A DNA stretch of 64,000 bases from Candidatus Anammoxibacter sp. (lineage in GTDB: Bacteria; Planctomycetota; Brocadiia; Brocadiales; Anammoxibacteraceae): contig JAIQZO010000042.1 of NCBI GenBank assembly GCA_021777055.1, positions 62,001-126,000 on the forward strand, in the 5' to 3' direction. This document shows positions 44,554 through 53,648 of this stretch, in pieces. The position numbers and the translations under genes were made by a program. The notes under the pieces are model-generated. The model searched no databases, had not been told where the DNA came from, and was given only the letters and a program-made list of their open reading frames with translations. Each line of letters opens with the position of its first letter. The stretch's first letter is position 1.

Positions 44554-45846
44554 TTAATACTTTTTTTCCCATTTCAGAAGATCCACCACTTTTCCAAGGG
44601 TTGTTTTTCCATCTACAACCTCTTGACGAAGCCTGTTTTCTTTCTCAAGCCAATCCATTGCATGGTTTGCCATTTCTCGCACCCTCTTCTTTTCCAACAC
44701 CATCAGGCCATCGTCATCACCAACAATCCAATCTCCAGGATTAATAGTTATACCTGAGATATTAACAGGAACGTTCACTTCCCCCAACCCTTTTGGTTCC
44801 CCTGCATGAGGCGCCACTTTCTTTGTAAAGAGTGGATACCCAAGATCACGAATCTCTGCCGCGTCCCTTACCGCACCATTAACAACCGTTCCAGCCAACC
44901 CCTTATTCATGGCACTAATAGTAGCAAGTTCTCCCCAAACGGCAGGGCTCTCACCGCCAGCATCTATCACTATAATATCTCCCTGTTCCGCCACATCTAT
45001 AGCTTCGACCGGTTTTGCCCAGTCACCAGAACATGTTCGTACTGTAATCGCTTTTCCTACCATTTTCACATTTTTAGTTACAGGTACAAGCCCCTCTATC
45101 CCCATCATTCGGTGGGTTCCATCTGAAATATTCGCAGTTGATACCTTTGTAAGTATTTCCAGAATACCACCTGAAGATGGCCCATTTGCAACCCCCGAAG
45201 CAGGCTTCGCACTGTTTAGCATTGCAGCCTTTATCTCTTCTGCCGCCTTTTTAACATCCTTACCTTTGCTTATCCCGCCACCGACGACAACGATATCAAC
45301 TCCTGCACTAATAACACTACCTACTGTTTCGGCATTTATTCCTCCGGCTGCAGCGACAGGGATATTAACTCCTGAGCACAAAGCAGTTAGCGGATCTAAA
45401 GAACCTACTCCGCTCATCTGGTCATCTATGGCTGTATGCAACCCTACAAAATCAGCTCCCCATTGTTCCACAGCCCTTGCCCGGTTTACCAGATCGGTAA
45501 CCCCTAACATATCGATGCCTATTTTTATACCGTAGTTATGTCCGGCAGCTATACACTCTTTTATAGTTGCATCAGACGCAACACCCATCACCATAGCCAC
45601 ATCAGCGCCAGCCTTTGCCGCTGATTCCATTTCTATTCGCCCAGCATCCATAGTTTTCATGTCAGCAACGATAGTGGTGCCAGGGAACCTGCTCTTTAGT
45701 TCCCTAATAACGCAAAGCCCCTCACTCTTTAAGAGAGGTGTCCCAGCCTCTAACCAATCAACTCCACCTTCCAGCGCCATTTCTGCAACTTTTAACGCCC
45801 TGGAAAGATCAACAAAGTCCAGAGCAACCTGTAAAACCGGATACAT
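44554..45846 (-). CDS. Hexulose-6-phosphate synthase fused to an RraA-like domain
   Basis: Residues about 1-210 of this 430-residue protein are an HPS/KGPDC-type barrel: LQVALDFVDLSRALKVAE, IVADMKTMDAGRIEMESAAK with the DxKxxD metal and catalytic motif, and VAAAGGINAETV for phosphate binding. Residues about 225-430 resemble RraA/dimethylmenaquinone methyltransferase-like proteins (GKAITVRTCSGDW, IVIDAGGESPAVWGELA, GTVVNGAVRDAAEI). HPS condenses formaldehyde with ribulose 5-phosphate or, in reverse, supplies pentose. The RraA-like part may be an aldolase or decarboxylase-type domain. It follows queD by 7 bases. Confidence 0.85.
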   Translation of the reverse strand: MYPVLQVALDFVDLSRALKVAEMALEGGVDWLEAGTPLLKSEGLCVIRELKSRFPGTTIVADMKTMDAGRIEMESAAKAGADVAMVMGVASDATIKECIAAGHNYGIKIGIDMLGVTDLVNRARAVEQWGADFVGLHTAIDDQMSGVGSLDPLTALCSGVNIPVAAAGGINAETVGSVISAGVDIVVVGGGISKGKDVKKAAEEIKAAMLNSAKPASGVANGPSSGGILEILTKVSTANISDGTHRMMGIEGLVPVTKNVKMVGKAITVRTCSGDWAKPVEAIDVAEQGDIIVIDAGGESPAVWGELATISAMNKGLAGTVVNGAVRDAAEIRDLGYPLFTKKVAPHAGEPKGLGEVNVPVNISGITINPGDWIVGDDDGLMVLEKKRVREMANHAMDWLEKENRLRQEVVDGKTTLGKVVDLLKWEKKY

Positions 45847-45853
45847 TTAACCT

Positions 45854-46219
45854 CTACTTATAATACGATGCGCCAAAACCATCAGACTCCCAGGTGGTTA
45901 CCTTTTTCACGTAAACATTATCGGGCATTTTAGCGTTTAATTCATTAAATAAAAACTCTGATATATTTTCAGTGGTGGGATTTATTGAACAAAACCAGCT
46001 TAATTCATTAAGGTATTTGTGATCAAGCTTATTCATCAACTCCTCTGTTATCTTTTTCGCGTCTTTAAAATCCACAACAATCCCCTGTTCATTCAAATGT
46101 TCTGATTCCAAAACGATCACTACCTTCCAGTTATGACCGTGCAGATTTTCACATACGCCCTGATAATCCCTTAACTTATGAGCAGAGGAAAACGACTCCT
46201 CTATTATAATTTCGTACAT
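45854..46219 (-). CDS. queD: 6-carboxy-5,6,7,8-tetrahydropterin synthase (QueD family)
   Basis: This 121-residue protein is of normal family length. The zinc histidines are in SSAHKL and LHGHNW, with the catalytic Cys of CENLHGHNW at about residue 23, Asp-His in LDHKYLNEL, and Glu in ENISEFLF and TTWESDG. QueD converts dihydroneopterin triphosphate to carboxytetrahydropterin on the queuosine and 7-deazaguanine path; closely related PTPS enzymes make other pterins. It probably shares a transcript with the HPS-RraA gene. No other queuosine genes are nearby. Confidence 0.85.
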   Translation of the reverse strand: MYEIIIEESFSSAHKLRDYQGVCENLHGHNWKVVIVLESEHLNEQGIVVDFKDAKKITEELMNKLDHKYLNELSWFCSINPTTENISEFLFNELNAKMPDNVYVKKVTTWESDGFGASYYK

Positions 46220-46522
46220 AATTTAATCGTTAATATTTGAAAAAGCATACAAAGCAACGCTCTTCCAAAGATAACGCAACTCTTCAAAATGTAATTAGTT
46301 ATATAAAAACAAATTTATAAACTTATAGTAAATTCTAGCACTGGATTTTTCAAAAGTCAAGGTTTTAATAGATGATATGGCTATTTGTCAACGCCTTGAG
46401 ACCGCCATCTACCGCAAGCAATTACCCAACCAAAACCACACAAAAAAAATGCATACCAGACAGATACGCATCCAGGGCTCAAATAGCGATATTAGTGTTC
46501 AAGTTTTGGGTTGAATATAACG
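46220..46522. other. Gene-free gap between mutL and queD
   Basis: The roughly 300 bases between these co-directional minus-strand genes hold no supported gene. An AT-rich stretch at 46300-46350 could include the queD promoter. No clear repeat, hairpin terminator or operator is visible. Confidence 0.4.
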
Positions 46523-48310
46523 TCAACGCCTCTTGAATTGCTTATCAAGCTCATTAAAAGACATGAGTATTGTTGTGGGCCTTCCATGGGGACAATTGTT
46601 TGTAAAAGACATCTTGTCCCGTTTATCTAAAAGTGCATAAATCTCTTGCTCTTTTAACCTTTGCCCCATCTTGACGGCACCTTTACACGCAGTTATCTTT
46701 GCAAGCCTAACCATACACTCCTCAACATCTTCTTTACAAATAGACTCATCTACTTCACTTAACAAGCCAAGCAAGAAATCCTTACAATCCAAATCCTTCA
46801 GTATCTGAGGATACGACCTGATAATCACGGTATTCTTACCAAACTCTTCAACTACAAACCCAAGACGATCCAACTTGCTCTTCAAGCTTATAACGATAAA
46901 AAACTCTGACGCACTTAACTCCACAAGCTCAGGAATAAGCAACTGCTGGCTAACCAAGCGGGCCTTTTTTATGCTATGTTTTATCTCTTCAAACAGTATT
47001 ATCTCATGCAAAGCATGTTGATCAATTATATGTATACCATTTACATTCTCTTCCACAATATAAGCGTTCTGTACCTGAAGGCATCGTCTTGGAGCAGAAC
47101 CATTTACACCGTTTAAAAATCTGGGTGCAGGGGCAAATTCCGGTACAATCTTCCTCTCTCCCCCATTATCCACATCATTAAACGTCAACTGATTATTTGT
47201 ATGCCCACCATCACCAACCCTTTCCACTGGTTCTATTTTCTCATGAAAAGTGTTATTTCTCCTGTCAGGAAAACCTGGCATGGATTCAAACTTTGCCGGA
47301 ACTGCGGGCTCCGCCCTTCCTAAACTCTCTTTTATGCATGAAATAACATGTCCGTAAACCTGCCCCACATCTTTAAAACGTACCTCTATCTTTGTAGGAT
47401 GCACATTTATGTCAAAATCTTTAGGGTCCATTTGCAGGAACAGAAAAACAACAGGTTTGCGATTGGATAACAGCAAACCTCTGTAAGCCTCACTGATTGC
47501 ATGGAGTAGTGATTTATCCCGTATAAAACGGGAATTCATAAACACATATTGCATCTTTGTTGTCCGGCTGTCAAAAGACGGAGGCAGCACATAGCCATTA
47601 ATTACAATATTTGGTTCCTGCAGTTTTATAGGGATCAGGTTTTTACCAATCTCCGTCCCAAAAAAGGTAACAATACGCTCTTTTATGGCAGACGCTGCCG
47701 GGAGGCGGAACACATTCCTTCCGTTGTGAATGAGGTTAAAGTGAATATTAGGGTTTGCCAATGAAAGGCGTGTCACCATCTGAGAGATATGAGACATTTC
47801 AATGGGATTTGACTTGAGAAACTTTTTCCTTACCGGAGTATTAAAGAAAAGTTCACGTACCTCTATTTGCGTCCCTACCGCACACCCCTTCTCCTTAACC
47901 TCCCCAATGTTCCCTCCATCAACCTCAATCTCTCCACCAACAAGACTCTCCTTTGTGCGGGATATAATCTTTAATTGGGAAACGGCACCAATACTGGGCA
48001 GGGCCTCGCCCCTAAAACCAAGGGTCTTTATGGAATAGACATCATCAAGTTCGCGAAGCTTGCTAGTTGTATGACTAAGAATTGAACGCGCAAGGTCTAC
48101 ATGATTCATACCCACGCCACTATCCGTAACCTTTATTAACTTCTTCCCGCTCTCCTCAAGCTGTATATCTATCTTCGTAGCGCCAGCATCAATAGCATTC
48201 TCAACCAGCTCTTTAACAACAGATGCCGGCCTTTCGATCACCTCACCCGCCGCAATCTTATTGACTATTGTTTTAGATAATATGTTTATTTTGTTGAAAC
48301 TTTCATCCAT
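46523..48310 (-). CDS. mutL: DNA mismatch repair protein MutL
   Basis: The 595-residue protein has a complete N-terminal GHKL ATPase: KIAAGEVIERPASVVKELVE, NAIDAGAT, VTDSGVGM, TLGFRGEALPSIGAV. The C-terminal dimerisation domain keeps the endonuclease motif DQHALHEIILFEE (about residues 428-440) together with ACKGAVKMGQ and CPHGRPT. This MutL therefore belongs to the nicking type found in organisms without MutH. It acts with MutS in strand-directed repair. A linker of about 70 polar residues joins the halves. Confidence 0.95.
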   Translation of the reverse strand: MDESFNKINILSKTIVNKIAAGEVIERPASVVKELVENAIDAGATKIDIQLEESGKKLIKVTDSGVGMNHVDLARSILSHTTSKLRELDDVYSIKTLGFRGEALPSIGAVSQLKIISRTKESLVGGEIEVDGGNIGEVKEKGCAVGTQIEVRELFFNTPVRKKFLKSNPIEMSHISQMVTRLSLANPNIHFNLIHNGRNVFRLPAASAIKERIVTFFGTEIGKNLIPIKLQEPNIVINGYVLPPSFDSRTTKMQYVFMNSRFIRDKSLLHAISEAYRGLLLSNRKPVVFLFLQMDPKDFDINVHPTKIEVRFKDVGQVYGHVISCIKESLGRAEPAVPAKFESMPGFPDRRNNTFHEKIEPVERVGDGGHTNNQLTFNDVDNGGERKIVPEFAPAPRFLNGVNGSAPRRCLQVQNAYIVEENVNGIHIIDQHALHEIILFEEIKHSIKKARLVSQQLLIPELVELSASEFFIVISLKSKLDRLGFVVEEFGKNTVIIRSYPQILKDLDCKDFLLGLLSEVDESICKEDVEECMVRLAKITACKGAVKMGQRLKEQEIYALLDKRDKMSFTNNCPHGRPTTILMSFNELDKQFKRR

Positions 48311-48516
48311 TTTCCATTACCACACTTTCGCCCAAATCAATTGTTTGTCCGTTTAACTTCACAAACGTAACCTTAATCTCGTTCATTTAGTTTATAAACT
48401 CGGCGGACCAAATTACTTTTGATCTATCAAAAACTTTAACACATATCCATTATAATTGCATATTGCCTGCAGTATTCCTAATTAGTAATCTTTATTTCGT
48501 TCATATTGCACAAAAA

Positions 48517-49281
48517 TCATCTATTCCCGGATTCAGCATTCTCCACCGGTTCCGGTCTTCTCATATACACAGGGGCAAGCTTTTCCATACTGCACCTTTT
48601 CCCATTTTCATACCGCAATCTCCCCAAAACAGCAACAGCAAAAGCACGGGGAATCCACACGATATCATCTCCACAAAAAACACTTTTACCCTGAAACACA
48701 TTTTCGTACCTTGCTGTTCCGTCACCAAAAAGCAGTGTACCCTGCGGTATCCTCTCCAAAACAGTATCCGGAGTAACCAACAACAGCTCAGATTCCCTTT
48801 CCCGGAAATTAACAACAAACCTACTACTCCCATTCAATGCTTTCTCATCAGGAGTAGAGATATTGTTTTCAAATAAAAAACGAGATTCTGACAAAACACG
48901 ACCATAAATACAGGCATAGACCATTTCACGCCTGGCATCTATAACCGGGCAGATACGATCATAATTGTCTGGCATATTTTGCGCAATAACATCAAGACTT
49001 ACAACATCGATAACCGGTTTATTCAGGGCATATGCCATCGTCTTGGCACAGGTTATCCCCACACGCAAACCAGTATAAGAACCCGGCCCCACATCCACAG
49101 CAATGAGGTCAATCCCATTTAGTTTAATCCCTGACCCATCCAAGATATCTTTAATTGCAGGAATCAACTCCTTGCCATGCCGCATGCCTCTCTTGAACGA
49201 CCGTTCGGCAATAACAGTACTTCCATCACATACTGCAACGCTCCCTATTTCACCAGATGTCTCTATACCAAGAACTTTCAT
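48517..49281 (-). CDS. tsaB: tRNA threonylcarbamoyladenosine synthesis protein TsaB
   Basis: This 254-residue ASKHA-fold protein begins LGIETSGEIGSVAVCDG and has the family block DLIAVDVGPGSYTGLRVGIT (about residues 58-77), followed by VIDARREMVYACIY. TsaB is the inactive partner that, with TsaD and TsaE, builds the t6A modification on ANN-decoding tRNAs. It is slightly longer than the roughly 230-residue norm because of a divergent C-terminus. It is encoded 206 bases upstream of mutL on the same strand. Confidence 0.9.
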   Translation of the reverse strand: MKVLGIETSGEIGSVAVCDGSTVIAERSFKRGMRHGKELIPAIKDILDGSGIKLNGIDLIAVDVGPGSYTGLRVGITCAKTMAYALNKPVIDVVSLDVIAQNMPDNYDRICPVIDARREMVYACIYGRVLSESRFLFENNISTPDEKALNGSSRFVVNFRERESELLLVTPDTVLERIPQGTLLFGDGTARYENVFQGKSVFCGDDIVWIPRAFAVAVLGRLRYENGKRCSMEKLAPVYMRRPEPVENAESGNR

Positions 49282-49319
49282 TTAATTTTTTGATTATTTC
49301 GCAAAAGTATGATAATTTT

Positions 49320-49515
49320 TGAGAATACAGAAGTCAGGAGACAGAATTCAGAATAAAGCATAGAGTTCTATTTATTTTACTAATTTATTTTACTATGCTA
49401 TATTATTATTTATTGTGAACTTGTATGCAATTTCTGCATCATGTTTTCTATTATTCTGACTTCTGACTCCTGTATTCCATAAAAACCACAAAATCTCAAA
49501 AAAAGAAGTTTTTAT
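49320..49515. repeat. Repeat family 2, copy d
   Basis: AATACAGAAGTCAGGAGACA and TTCAGAATAAAGCATAGAG on the left face TATTCTGACTTCTGACTCCTG on the right, with the same AAAAGAAGTTTTTAT tail as copy a. It separates the divergent tsaB and proC genes, so both promoters must lie within or at its edges. Confidence 0.85.
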
Positions 49516-49583
49516 AAATTAAAATTATATATTACTAAATAGATAATTAGTTGTTCAAAGTAAATCTTTTAAAGAAACCAAAT

Positions 49584-50441
49584 ATGCCAAACAAACGACC
49601 TTCAAAAAAATTAAAGAGTGAAAAATTTCTGTTTATCGGTGGCGGAAAGATGGCCGAAGCCATTATGAGCGGAATCATCAAATCAAACTTTGCTGAAAGT
49701 AGAGATATTTTTGTTAGTGAGCCCAACGAAGAGAGGCAAAAGTATATAAACAAGACCATTGGAGCACTAGTAACCGGGGACAACCGGAAATTCTTAAAAG
49801 ATTGCAGTGTTATCATATTGGCGGTAAAGCCAAATATCGTAAGCACCGTGCTCAAGGATATAAGTTCTCAAGTTACAAAAAACCATTTAATTATATCGGT
49901 TGCGGCAGGAATACCCATAAAATTCATGGAATCCCACATCTCTGATGAGTGTCGGGTTATAAGGATAATGCCAAACACTCCGTGCCTGGTAAATGAGACA
50001 GCAGCCGGCGTCTCATTGGGAAGGAAGGCAAACAAAAAGGATGAAAAGCTGGTGGTAAATATGCTCTCTGCTGTGGGAAAATGTTTTGTGGTTGACGAGA
50101 AACTCCTTGATGCTGTAACAGGGCTTAGCGGAAGCGGCCCGGCTTTCATATGCATGGTAATTCAGGCCCTGGCAGACGGAGCAGTTAAAATGGGGCTTCC
50201 CCGTGACATTGCAAACACCCTGGCAGCACAAACCACACTGGGAACAGCAAAGATGGTAATGGAATCGGATATGCATGTTATGCAGCTGCGTGACAGCGTA
50301 ATAACTCCTGGCGGGACAACAATAGAAGGCATCCACGAGCTTGAGCATGGAGCACTGAGTTCAGTATTGATGAACGCAGTAGAAGCCGCCGCATTAAAGT
50401 CAAAAGAACTGGGGAAAATGTTTACAAATGATGATAGTTGA
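49584..50441 (+). CDS. proC: Pyrroline-5-carboxylate reductase
   Basis: The enzyme reduces pyrroline-5-carboxylate to proline with NAD(P)H. In this 285-residue protein the cofactor motif FIGGGKMAEAIMSGII (about residues 15-30) is followed by VKPNIV, VSVAAGIPIKFM, RIMPNTPCLVNE and the C-terminal signature LRDSVITPGGTTIEGIHELE. The frame is open from TTG 49551, but the ATG at 49584 gives a more usual length and both lack a strong Shine-Dalgarno. It is divergent from tsaB and precedes an HNH nuclease gene. Confidence 0.95.
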   Translation: MPNKRPSKKLKSEKFLFIGGGKMAEAIMSGIIKSNFAESRDIFVSEPNEERQKYINKTIGALVTGDNRKFLKDCSVIILAVKPNIVSTVLKDISSQVTKNHLIISVAAGIPIKFMESHISDECRVIRIMPNTPCLVNETAAGVSLGRKANKKDEKLVVNMLSAVGKCFVVDEKLLDAVTGLSGSGPAFICMVIQALADGAVKMGLPRDIANTLAAQTTLGTAKMVMESDMHVMQLRDSVITPGGTTIEGIHELEHGALSSVLMNAVEAAALKSKELGKMFTNDDS

Positions 50442-50542
50442 AACCGCTTTAAGGAAGCACAATAATGCTTGAAAAGGCCAGAAAGCGCGGTTATAATTCG
50501 ATGTTAAATCTCTAATTAACAGGAAGATATAAACGGTGTAAC

Positions 50543-51166
50543 ATGGAGCACCATACTGCCTTAAACACAAAAGTACTTGTATTAAATAAGTTTTTTATGG
50601 CATTGCATGTTATAACCGCACGACGAGCAATAACTCTTCTATTTAGAGATAGAGCAGAGGTAATATCTGTGGATAACGGAGACTACAATTCATACAATTT
50701 TGAATCATGGAAAGAAGTTTCTGCATACAACGCCAAAAAGCTAAAGCTTAACAACAATAACCACGATGGAAGCTGGCTAAAAACATTTTCCATACCCATC
50801 GAAATACCTAAAATAATACGATTGATGGTCTACGATAAATTCCCTAGAAACACGGTAAGATTTAACAAAAAAAATGTCATTGCAAGGGACAAAAACCGAT
50901 GCCAGTACTGCGGCAAGAGATTTCCCAGTTCTGAACTTAGCCTGGACCACATCTTTCCAAAATCAAGGGGTGGTAAAAACAGCTGGACAAACATTGTAAC
51001 CGCATGCCATAAATGCAACAAGAACAAGGGCGGGAAGACACCTCAGGAAGCGAAACTAAAACTTGTATGCGAGCCAGTAAAACCCCGATTCACTCCTGTT
51101 TTAGACGTAAACCTCATTCCGGAAAAATTCAGTTCTTGGAAAAACTTCATTAGAAATGACAATTAA
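50543..51166 (+). CDS. HNH endonuclease
   Basis: This 207-residue protein has the HNH core at about residues 118-170: CQYCGKRF, SLDHIFPKSRGGKNSWTNIV with the Asp-His pair, and ACHKCNKNKGGKTP, including two CxxC zinc pairs. The N-terminal part (VLVLNKFFMALHVITARRAI) is the conserved leader of a common stand-alone bacterial HNH family, not of an intron or homing enzyme. Its biological role is unknown. It lies 100 bases downstream of proC, with a family 1 repeat on its other side. Confidence 0.9.
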   Translation: MEHHTALNTKVLVLNKFFMALHVITARRAITLLFRDRAEVISVDNGDYNSYNFESWKEVSAYNAKKLKLNNNNHDGSWLKTFSIPIEIPKIIRLMVYDKFPRNTVRFNKKNVIARDKNRCQYCGKRFPSSELSLDHIFPKSRGGKNSWTNIVTACHKCNKNKGGKTPQEAKLKLVCEPVKPRFTPVLDVNLIPEKFSSWKNFIRNDN

Positions 51167-51170
51167 CCTG

Positions 51171-51330
51171 CCATCGCTGAAGGCTAATTGGCCTGGTGTC
51201 TTGATAATCCGGATTTATCCTTAATTGAGCCAAAGATCATCGAAACGGAAAAAGTCTTAAATCCTTTGATTAGAGTGCTGCAAAATGGCCGCATTATTTC
51301 AACCATAAGCCTTTTACCTAAGCAGTTACC
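51171..51330. repeat. Repeat family 1, copy D
   Basis: The left end is eroded to GCTGAAGGCTAATTGG and the right end to AAGCCTTTTACCTAAGCAG. The interior matches copy B closely: DNPDLSLIEPKIIETEKVLN in translation, against DNQNLALIEPKIIETEKVLN. A 72-codon frame across it (51188-51406) is a relic, not a new gene. Confidence 0.75.
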
Positions 51331-51395
51331 CGTACATAAGATAAAATTAATATTAAAAAACAGAACGGAACAAACATCTAAAGGGAAAACATACA

Positions 51396-52508
51396 TTGAC
51401 CATTAAAGATCATTACCTCTCTATTATCAGCGGAAAACAGCATGGGACACTGCCTTTTACGGTAAAAACTTTTCTCTTCGCCGTCAGCTGCATATACAGG
51501 TTAATGCTCAGATTAAGGAGTCTTATATACCAAGTCGGTCTTAAAAAGAAAAGAAGCCTGAACGTACCTGTAATAAGCGTAGGAAATATAACCACAGGTG
51601 GAACTGGTAAAACTCCGTTTATTGAGTACATTGCAACATATATAAAGGGAAAAGGTATAAATGTCGTTATATTGAGCAGAGGATATGGAGCCAGAACAAA
51701 AGAGAATGAAACATTTAACGACGAACATTTAATGTTAACGGAAAACCTGAAAAATATACCAAATCTCATGGGTAGTGACAGGTTTAAAACTGGAAATATG
51801 GCCATAGAAGAATACAAGGCAAATTGCCTTTTACTGGATGACGGATTTCAGCACATAAGGCTTAACCGCCAGCTGGACATAGTACTTATCAGCGCGTTAA
51901 ATCCATTCGGATATGAAAACATCCTTCCACGGGGATTTCTGCGGGAACCGTTAAAAAATCTTAACCGTGCAGACATGTTTGTAATTACCCACACTGATTT
52001 ATGTACAGAAGAGGAACTGAAAACCATCCAGGAGAGGTTAAACAAGATAAACAACCAAATTCCGGTAATAAGATCCATACATCAGCCGCTACATATTAAG
52101 GATTTCAAGAACGACACAACCCTGCCAATGGAATGGCTAAACAAAAAGAGGGTCTACGCCTTCTGCGCCATTGGAAACCCGGATTCCTTTTCCCGGTTGC
52201 TGCAACTAAACAGTGCTAGCGTAATTAAGTTTAAGATATTTGAAGATCACTACTTTTATGAAAAGGAAGATCTAGCAGAGGTGATAAAAGAGGCGGAACA
52301 GATGGGAGCAGAGGCCGTAGTAACAACCCAAAAAGACAAGGTAAAAGTACTGAAAATAGTTACAAATAATGAGTTGCATGCACACTCTATACCGTTATGC
52401 GTTATAAATATAGCCATCAAAATCACAGAGGGTAGAGAAACAGCTGAAAAGATTATAGACAAAACTTTAGCAACTGAGCAGGTGGATAGGCTGAAGACAG
52501 AAGGCTGA
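51396..52508 (+). CDS. lpxK: Tetraacyldisaccharide 4'-kinase (lipid A synthesis)
   Basis: LpxK phosphorylates the 4' position of the lipid A precursor at the inner membrane. In this 370-residue protein the Walker A segment ISVGNITTGGTGKTPFIEYI lies at about residues 60-79, followed by VILSRGYGAR, LLLDDGFQHIRLNRQLDIVL and LPRGFLREPLKNLNRADMFV, all family signatures. An N-terminal amphipathic or membrane helix precedes the P-loop. The start is TTG at 51396 after AAGGG. The last nine codons come from the end of repeat copy E, so the C-terminus was extended by the insertion. Confidence 0.95.
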   Translation: MTIKDHYLSIISGKQHGTLPFTVKTFLFAVSCIYRLMLRLRSLIYQVGLKKKRSLNVPVISVGNITTGGTGKTPFIEYIATYIKGKGINVVILSRGYGARTKENETFNDEHLMLTENLKNIPNLMGSDRFKTGNMAIEEYKANCLLLDDGFQHIRLNRQLDIVLISALNPFGYENILPRGFLREPLKNLNRADMFVITHTDLCTEEELKTIQERLNKINNQIPVIRSIHQPLHIKDFKNDTTLPMEWLNKKRVYAFCAIGNPDSFSRLLQLNSASVIKFKIFEDHYFYEKEDLAEVIKEAEQMGAEAVVTTQKDKVKVLKIVTNNELHAHSIPLCVINIAIKITEGRETAEKIIDKTLATEQVDRLKTEG

Positions 52509-52657
52509 AGGCAAGCGGCCTTATCAATTTAGATTGTCAAATTGGCGTGAGCACTTGTTTAATCAGAATTTATCCATAGGTCATAGAAACAGAGAAGGCC
52601 TTAATCTTTTGATTTACCTTCCGCCTTCAGTCTTCAGCCTATCCACCTTAGTAGTTA
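52480..52657. repeat. Repeat family 1, copy E, overlapping the lpxK 3' end
   Basis: GGTGGATAGGCTGAAGACAG at the left and CTTCAGTCTTCAGCCTATCC at the right form the outer inverted ends. The interior keeps CATAGAAACAGAGAAGGC and TTAATCTTTTGATT from the four-helix relic. The left end supplies the final codons and stop of lpxK. Confidence 0.85.
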
Positions 52658-52712
52658 CAAAACTTTAGCAAAGAGAAACTCCTCACTATAAGCGATTACA
52701 AAAGGTCTCCTT

Positions 52713-53648
52713 ATGAAAAAACGCGCCATCAATTTCAAAAATACCAAAACATACCCAATAAAACAAAGAAAGAATCTAGTAAAAATAGATCAGTTTGTAA
52801 AACCAATGAAGGCATCAAAAGAGTTTAATGATTTTTTTGCCTCATTACCGAACATTTTATGTGCCAAGAGCCTCAACAATGTCATCAAATCTATCGTAAA
52901 TGCTCATAAAAAGGACAACAAAGTCGGAATTGCAATTGGCGCACACGTAGTAAAGTGTGGCCTCTCACCCCTGATCATAGACCTTATGGAAAGGGGAATT
53001 GTAACCTGTGTCTCCATGAGCGGAGCTGTATCCATACATGATTACGAGATATCATTAATTGGTGAAACATCTGAAGATGTCGCGGGCGGAATAGAAGACG
53101 GGACATTTGGAATGGCAGAGGAGACAGGCAATGCAATACAGTCTGCCGCAGACATAGGCAACAAAACGGGAATTGGTTTTGGCAAGGCCTTAGGAAATAA
53201 AATTTTAGATGACAACAATAAGTTTAAAGAGTTCAGCATCATCGCCGCAGGAGCGAGGCTAAACATACCAATTACCGTCCACATTGCAATGGGAACAGAT
53301 ATAGTACATATGCACCCCCATATTTCCGGTAGTGATTTGGGAGGGTCAAGCCATACGGATTTTAAGATACTGACATCATTTATCTCCGGGCTGGAAAATG
53401 GAATTTGGCTCAACATGGGCTCTGCAGTCATAATGCCCGAAGTGTTTCTCAAAGCACTTACCCTGGCAAACAATCTTAAACACAATGTCAAAAACTTTAC
53501 AACCGTAAACATGGATATGCTCAGACAATACAGAGCTGAAACAAACGTTGTAAAACGCCCCACTCAAAGCGGATACTCAATCATTGGACATCACGAAATC
53601 ATGATCCCACTCCTTTACACCGGAATAATCTCCGCACTGGAAAAGTAG
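52713..53648 (+). CDS. Deoxyhypusine synthase-like protein
   Basis: This 311-residue protein has the fold markers of the deoxyhypusine synthase superfamily (VGIAIGAHVVKCGLSPLIID, CVSMSGAVSIHDYE, NIPITVHIAMGTDIVHMHPH). Eukaryotic and archaeal DHS uses NAD and spermidine to modify eIF5A, but bacteria lack that target, and I do not see the DHS catalytic Lys segment here: the C-terminus reads SGYSIIGHHEIMIPLL. Related bacterial proteins are often homospermidine synthases or of unknown role. TCTCC-type spacing before the ATG is weak. Confidence 0.75.
   Translation: MKKRAINFKNTKTYPIKQRKNLVKIDQFVKPMKASKEFNDFFASLPNILCAKSLNNVIKSIVNAHKKDNKVGIAIGAHVVKCGLSPLIIDLMERGIVTCVSMSGAVSIHDYEISLIGETSEDVAGGIEDGTFGMAEETGNAIQSAADIGNKTGIGFGKALGNKILDDNNKFKEFSIIAAGARLNIPITVHIAMGTDIVHMHPHISGSDLGGSSHTDFKILTSFISGLENGIWLNMGSAVIMPEVFLKALTLANNLKHNVKNFTTVNMDMLRQYRAETNVVKRPTQSGYSIIGHHEIMIPLLYTGIISALEK

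Noticed and set aside
44909-45535. 208-codon plus-strand frame
   Set aside because: It is the antisense shadow of the HPS-RraA gene, whose motifs are clear on the minus strand.
51188-51406. 72-codon frame ahead of lpxK
   Set aside because: It is the four-helix relic inside repeat copy D and has no start signal; kept only as repeat evidence.
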